Source: Chitinophagaceae bacterium (GTDB taxonomy: Bacteria; Bacteroidota; Bacteroidia; Chitinophagales; UBA10324). Taken from it: DNA of 9,842 nucleotides. The DNA is taken from contig JAHEZG010000015.1 in the NCBI GenBank assembly GCA_023251195.1, forward strand, positions 1 to 9,842. Reading direction: 5' to 3'. The notes under the pieces are model-generated. The model ran no database searches, was not told the origin of the DNA, and worked only from the letters and a program-made list of their open reading frames with translations. This document shows, piece after piece, positions 7,040-9,842 of this stretch (the stretch's first letter is position 1; each line of letters opens with the position of its first letter). Made by a program: the position numbers and the translations under genes.

Positions 7040-7067
7040 GGTGAATTGTCAATGGTGAATAGTGAAT
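7040..7067 (+). repeat. Tandem heptamer array (RGTGAAT x4) just after the nrdJ stop
   Basis: Four consecutive 7-bp units begin 2 bp after the TAG stop: GGTGAAT, TGTCAAT, GGTGAAT, AGTGAAT. A single AGTGAAT also sits at 8387-8393 in the ATPase/VOC convergence gap, and AGTGAAA x2 follows the NHL gene. This looks like a recurrent slippage-type intergenic repeat. Confidence 0.65.
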
Positions 7068-7113
7068 ATCTACTTCCACCTAATCATTTATTTCTGAATT
7101 TTATATTTTTTGC

Positions 7114-7156
7114 ATTCTTTACAAATTCCCAATCCAATTGGTAATTTGTAAAGAAT
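7114..7156. promoter_or_regulatory. Near-perfect 20-bp inverted repeat upstream of the ATPase gene
   Basis: Arms ATTCTTTACAAATT (7114-7127) and AATTTGTAAAGAAT (7143-7156) are perfectly complementary over 14 bp. Inside, after one C/T mismatch, CCAAT (7129-7133) pairs with ATTGG (7137-7141) around a CCA loop. As DNA it is a large palindromic operator candidate; as RNA it would be a long hairpin. The right arm contains TTTG (7145-7148), the predicted -33 box of the ATPase promoter. No U-tract follows directly, so a terminator for nrdJ is less likely, though not excluded. Confidence 0.65.
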
Positions 7157-7176
7157 TGATTTCTGACTTATTTTAG
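7145..7176 (+). promoter_or_regulatory. Candidate promoter of the AAA/DUF4143 ATPase gene
   Basis: TTTG (7145-7148) lies 20 bp before TATTTTAG (7169-7176). This spacing fits the Bacteroidetes primary sigma pattern TTTG-N19-21-TAnnTTTG, with one mismatch in each-strand-conserved TTTG of the -7 box. The ATG follows 17 bp after the -7 box. The -33 box sits within the right arm of a large inverted repeat. Confidence 0.4.
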
Positions 7177-7193
7177 CAAACAAACTAAAAGCA

Positions 7194-8363
7194 ATGTCAG
7201 ATTCAATTGTTCGTGATGCATCGCCGCTGCTGAAAAAAATTTCAAAACAGTTTCGCGCCATTGCCATTGTGGGGCCGCGACAGAGTGGAAAAACAACTTT
7301 GGCAAAACAAATTTTTCCGAAGAAACCTTATCTGAGTTTTGAAACTCCTTCCACACGAAATTTTTTCGAGTCAGACCCGAATGGTTTCCTGCACCAGTAT
7401 CGTAACGGAGCCATTTTCGATGAAGCACAACGGGTTCCTGAATTGTTCAGCTACTTGCAAGGCGTGATTGATGAAAGTGATAAGCGCGGACGATTTATTC
7501 TTACCGGCTCCAATAATTTTGCGTTACAGGAAAACATTACGCAAACACTTGCAGGTCGTATTGCCTACATTGATTTGCTTCCGTTCAGTATCAATGAAAT
7601 TCAATCGCAGAAAAAATCGCCTTACAAAAACGGAGCGCACTCCTTTATTGTAAGAGGTGGTTATCCTGAAGTGGCAACAAAAAATGTGAGCACACAAAAC
7701 TGGTTTGCATCTTACATCCGCACTTATGTAGAGCGCGATGTGCGGCAATTGAAATCAATTGACAATCTCGCGAAGTTTGAAAAGTTGTTATTGCTATGTG
7801 CGGGACGAACGGGTCAGTTGCTGAACATGAGCAACCTCTCGATTGAAGTAGGTGTGAAGATGGATACGATTCAAAGTTGGCTCGGCGTATTGCAAAGCAG
7901 TTTTATTATTCACTTACTGAAACCATATCATGTAAACTTTAACAAGCGTGTAGTCAAAACACCAAAGTTGTATTTCTATGACACAGGTTTGGCTTGCGCG
8001 CTGCTTGGTATTCACAGCGAAAATGATTTGCGCTTTCATCACATGCGCGGTGCGTTATTCGAAAACATGGTCATTAATGAATTACTGAAAAACAGATTCA
8101 ACAAAGGCAAGCGAAGCAATTTATTTTTCTGGCGAGATAACACTGGAAATGAATTGGATGTGATTATTGATAATGGAAAGCAAATGATTCCGGTAGAAAT
8201 AAAATCCGGTGCAACAGTCACAGATGAATTTTTCCGTGGAATAAATTTCTGGCAAAAAATTTCAGGAAATAAAAACGGAATAATTGTTTATGGTGGAAAC
8301 GACTCGCAACAACGAAGCAATAATGTAACAGTGATGAGTTGGAAAACAGTGGACGATTTGTAG
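7194..8363 (+). CDS. AAA-type ATPase with C-terminal DUF4143 (nuclease-like fold)
   Basis: 389 residues, typical length for the AAA_14/DUF4143 family. The N-terminal ATPase has Walker A GPRQSGKTT (27-35), Walker B AIFDEAQ (D76, E77), a sensor-like ILTGSNN (102-108) and the conserved LAGRI with Arg122. The middle part (YIRTYVERDVRQL, then KMDTIQSWLGVLQSSFII and KLYFYDTGLACALLG) is characteristic of DUF4143, including a winged-helix-like segment. The C-terminus carries a PD-(D/E)xK-like motif: E320-L-D322, then VEIKSG (E335, K337). Family members are common in bacteria and archaea, spread horizontally, and their cellular role is not established; nuclease activity here is inferred from the motif. 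It stands alone, behind its own candidate promoter, and converges with the VOC lipoprotein gene 17 bp away. Composition resembles the neighbouring core genes. Confidence 0.9.
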   Translation: MSDSIVRDASPLLKKISKQFRAIAIVGPRQSGKTTLAKQIFPKKPYLSFETPSTRNFFESDPNGFLHQYRNGAIFDEAQRVPELFSYLQGVIDESDKRGRFILTGSNNFALQENITQTLAGRIAYIDLLPFSINEIQSQKKSPYKNGAHSFIVRGGYPEVATKNVSTQNWFASYIRTYVERDVRQLKSIDNLAKFEKLLLLCAGRTGQLLNMSNLSIEVGVKMDTIQSWLGVLQSSFIIHLLKPYHVNFNKRVVKTPKLYFYDTGLACALLGIHSENDLRFHHMRGALFENMVINELLKNRFNKGKRSNLFFWRDNTGNELDVIIDNGKQMIPVEIKSGATVTDEFFRGINFWQKISGNKNGIIVYGGNDSQQRSNNVTVMSWKTVDDL

Positions 8364-8380
8364 AACAAAAATATTTCCTG

Positions 8381-9226
8381 TTACATAGTGAATAGAAAAA
8401 CATGTGTTCCTTCGGGCGCAACAGCTACCACATTCGCAGGCCCCATAAATTCTGTTACACTCAGCCCGAGTGATTTTAATTTATCAATTTTCTGCTGCAT
8501 GTCGGGCGCAAAAAAAGTAATTGCCGGGTAAGTGAATTGTGTTTGTTGATGCAGACCAATACTGAAAAGCCCGTCACTCATTACTGACCACGGATAGGGC
8601 TCGGTATATTTTGTTCCAGTGAATCCGAATTTTTTCCAGTAAGCATAAGAAGAATCGAAATTGGTAACAGGAATCGAACACTCGCCAAATGTGCCGCACA
8701 TTGGGTTAGGATAATTTTTTACATCCTTGCGCTCGGCATCGCTCATGCTCATTCCGCTTTTTCCTTTGGGTTTATAAATATTTGATGGGTCCATTTTTAC
8801 TAAACTCACTTCAATATTATCGGGAGTGGTGAAAATGCTTCGTGTAAAAAACCCGGTGTTTTCGTTTCGCACAACGAAGTGATTGCCCTGCTTCTCCACT
8901 TCATCCGCAATTTTATCAGCATTGGAATCGAAGTAAGAGATGCGAATAAATTTTTTATCCGACTTCTGCAACATGATGAGCACCGACTCATCACTCATTT
9001 GTATGCCGCTTGGAATTTCCTGCACTTGTTTAAATCCGAGCAGCTCATAAAATGCTTTTGATTTTTCGATGTCGTTGGTTGCAATGGTTATTTGTGCTGC
9101 GCTTCCTAAATGAAATACAGTAGTTGAATCATTTTTATTTTCTGTTTTGTTTTCTGCTGATTGATTGCAGGATGTAAAAACATAGATGAACAGTAGAGCA
9201 CAAACGGGGATTAGAATTTTTTTCAT
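8381..9226 (-). CDS. VOC-superfamily (glyoxalase-like) lipoprotein with two domains
   Basis: 281 residues on the minus strand. The signal peptide MKKILIPVCALLFIYVFTSC ends in lipobox FTSC, so Cys20 should be lipidated and the protein anchored in the envelope. A short Asn/Lys/Glu linker follows. VOC unit 1 (about 44-146) has ITIATNDIEKSKAFYELLGF and the typical late NIEVSL with E139. VOC unit 2 (about 178-281) has ECSIPVTNFDSSYAYWKKFGF with E182 and ends GTHVFLFTM, where His275 replaces the usual late Glu. VOC proteins include metal-dependent lyases, dioxygenases and binding proteins; the ligand sets here look incomplete, so an enzymatic role is uncertain. An exported lipidated VOC pair is less common than the cytoplasmic form. 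The start is supported by a -7 box 20 bp upstream. It converges with the ATPase gene, and no terminator hairpin is seen in the gap. Confidence 0.85.
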   Translation of the reverse strand: MKKILIPVCALLFIYVFTSCNQSAENKTENKNDSTTVFHLGSAAQITIATNDIEKSKAFYELLGFKQVQEIPSGIQMSDESVLIMLQKSDKKFIRISYFDSNADKIADEVEKQGNHFVVRNENTGFFTRSIFTTPDNIEVSLVKMDPSNIYKPKGKSGMSMSDAERKDVKNYPNPMCGTFGECSIPVTNFDSSYAYWKKFGFTGTKYTEPYPWSVMSDGLFSIGLHQQTQFTYPAITFFAPDMQQKIDKLKSLGLSVTEFMGPANVVAVAPEGTHVFLFTM

Positions 9227-9245
9227 AATTAAAATTTATCTTGAA

Positions 9246-9253
9246 CAAAAATA
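9246..9253 (-). promoter_or_regulatory. -7 box of the VOC lipoprotein gene
   Basis: On the minus strand this reads TATTTTTG, an exact match to the Bacteroidetes -7 consensus TAnnTTTG, 20 bp from the ATG. No TTG was found at the expected -33 distance, so the promoter rests on one element plus good placement. Confidence 0.45.
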
Positions 9254-9260
9254 ATTTTTT

Positions 9261-9363
9261 ACCACAGAGTTGCTCGGAGTTTTGCGCTGAGGTTCACAGA
9301 AAATACATTTAACTGGGAGTATTAGGAGTAATACAAAAGGAGTTGTGGGAGTTTTTTTCACAG
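9261..9363. repeat. Repeat-rich divergent intergenic region (GGAGT and TTCACAG motifs)
   Basis: GGAGT occurs at 9276, 9316, 9325, 9339 and 9348; the last four are spaced 9, 14 and 9 bp. TTCACAG occurs at 9293 and 9357, and ACCACAGAG at 9261. The stretch resembles dispersed CACAGAG/GGAGT-type intergenic filler, or possibly a symmetrical set of regulator sites between the divergent VOC and E1 genes. Towards the E1 gene, TATTTTCG (9412-9419) is a one-mismatch -7 box. No open frame or stable hairpin was seen. Confidence 0.4.
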
Positions 9364-9439
9364 CGAAATTTCATTCTTCATTCAACTTCTATCATCCATC
9401 TAACTCTTTCTTATTTTCGCCCTCACAGAAATTACCTGA

Positions 9440-9842
9440 ATGAAATTTGACAGAAAAGATTTGAGCGACGAACAATTGCTCTCGATGTATAAATCCATTT
9501 TGTATCCGCGGATGATTGAGGAGAAGATGCTGAACTTGTTACGACAAGGAAGAATCAGTAAGTGGTTTTCGGGAATCGGACAGGAGGCAATTGCAGTGGG
9601 CGCCACACTCGCGCTCGATGCCGATGAATATATTTTGCCGATGCACCGCAATCTCGGGGTGTTTACCACGCGCAACATGAACCTGACGCAACTGTTTGCG
9701 CAGTGGCAGGGAAAGAAGAGTGGTTTTTCGAAAGGGCGCGAACGGAGTTTTCACTTCGGGAGCAATGCGCATCACATTGTTGGAATGATTTCGCACCTCG
9801 GTCCGCAACTCACCATTGCCAACGGAATTTCGCTCGCGCACA
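9440..9842 (+). CDS. Thiamine-diphosphate 2-oxoacid dehydrogenase E1 component, N-terminal part (3' truncated)
   Basis: 134 codons from ATG 9440 stay open to the right edge. The sequence matches the E1 alpha fold of branched-chain/pyruvate-type dehydrogenases: MYKSILYPRMIEEKM (16-30), GIGQEAIAVGA (45-55), ILPMHRNLG (65-73) and SFHFGSNAHHIVGMISHLGP (103-122). The SHLGPQLTIANGISLA segment corresponds to the S-x-x-G-x-Q-x-x-x-A-x-G motif just before the ThDP-binding GDG, which lies beyond the edge. E1 decarboxylates a 2-oxoacid and passes the acyl group to lipoyl-E2. In Bacteroidetes this N-terminus typically belongs to a fused alpha/beta chain of about 660 residues, which cannot be confirmed here. 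Substrate (branched-chain keto acids or pyruvate) is undetermined. It is divergent from the VOC lipoprotein gene, with a 213-bp gap. Confidence 0.85.
   Translation, partial: MKFDRKDLSDEQLLSMYKSILYPRMIEEKMLNLLRQGRISKWFSGIGQEAIAVGATLALDADEYILPMHRNLGVFTTRNMNLTQLFAQWQGKKSGFSKGRERSFHFGSNAHHIVGMISHLGPQLTIANGISLAH

Noticed and set aside
8364..8400. Bidirectional terminator between the ATPase and VOC genes
   Set aside because: The convergence gap has no stable inverted repeat followed by a T-run; only the short palindrome ACATGT is nearby.
9539..9841. Minus-strand open frame at the right edge
   Set aside because: It lies opposite the E1 dehydrogenase coding sequence, whose conserved motifs fix the plus-strand frame.

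Overview
The window looks like chromosomal DNA of a Bacteroidota (Bacteroidetes) bacterium. Evidence: a type IX secretion (T9SS) C-terminal sorting domain at the left edge, a PorV/PorQ-type outer-membrane barrel beside it, TAnnTTTG-type -7 promoter boxes, few Shine-Dalgarno sequences, several SPII lipoproteins, and an E1 dehydrogenase start typical of the phylum. No tRNA, rRNA, CRISPR array, transposase or phage gene was seen.

Layout. 1-2509 is an envelope block on the + strand: the tail of a T9SS-exported protein, a PorV/PorQ-family barrel, and an NHL-repeat (beta-propeller-like) lipoprotein. The first 100 bp of the lipoprotein gene are a GC-rich REP-like double-hairpin repeat that the reading frame crosses. 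2593-4230 is a strikingly AT-rich gene for a secreted protein of unknown family. It lies between two imperfect ~33-bp direct repeats and looks like an acquired segment.

4479-7037 encodes an adenosylcobalamin-dependent (class II) ribonucleotide reductase with all expected cysteines. Its leader carries a 16-bp stem-loop just after a good -7 box. 7194-8363 encodes an AAA/DUF4143 ATPase with a C-terminal nuclease-like motif, preceded by a near-perfect inverted repeat that overlaps its predicted promoter. Convergent to it, 8381-9226 (-) encodes a two-VOC-domain lipoprotein. A 213-bp divergent intergenic region follows, then the start of a thiamine-diphosphate-dependent 2-oxoacid dehydrogenase E1 gene that runs off the right edge.

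The genes do not form one pathway. The left block is plausibly a secretion/envelope unit. The RNR and the E1 dehydrogenase are housekeeping metabolism. The AT-rich gene and the DUF4143 ATPase are the accessory-looking elements. The most notable signals are non-coding: the repeat captured inside a signal peptide, the direct repeats around the AT-rich gene, two strong hairpins at promoters, and short heptamer repeats placed right after stop codons.
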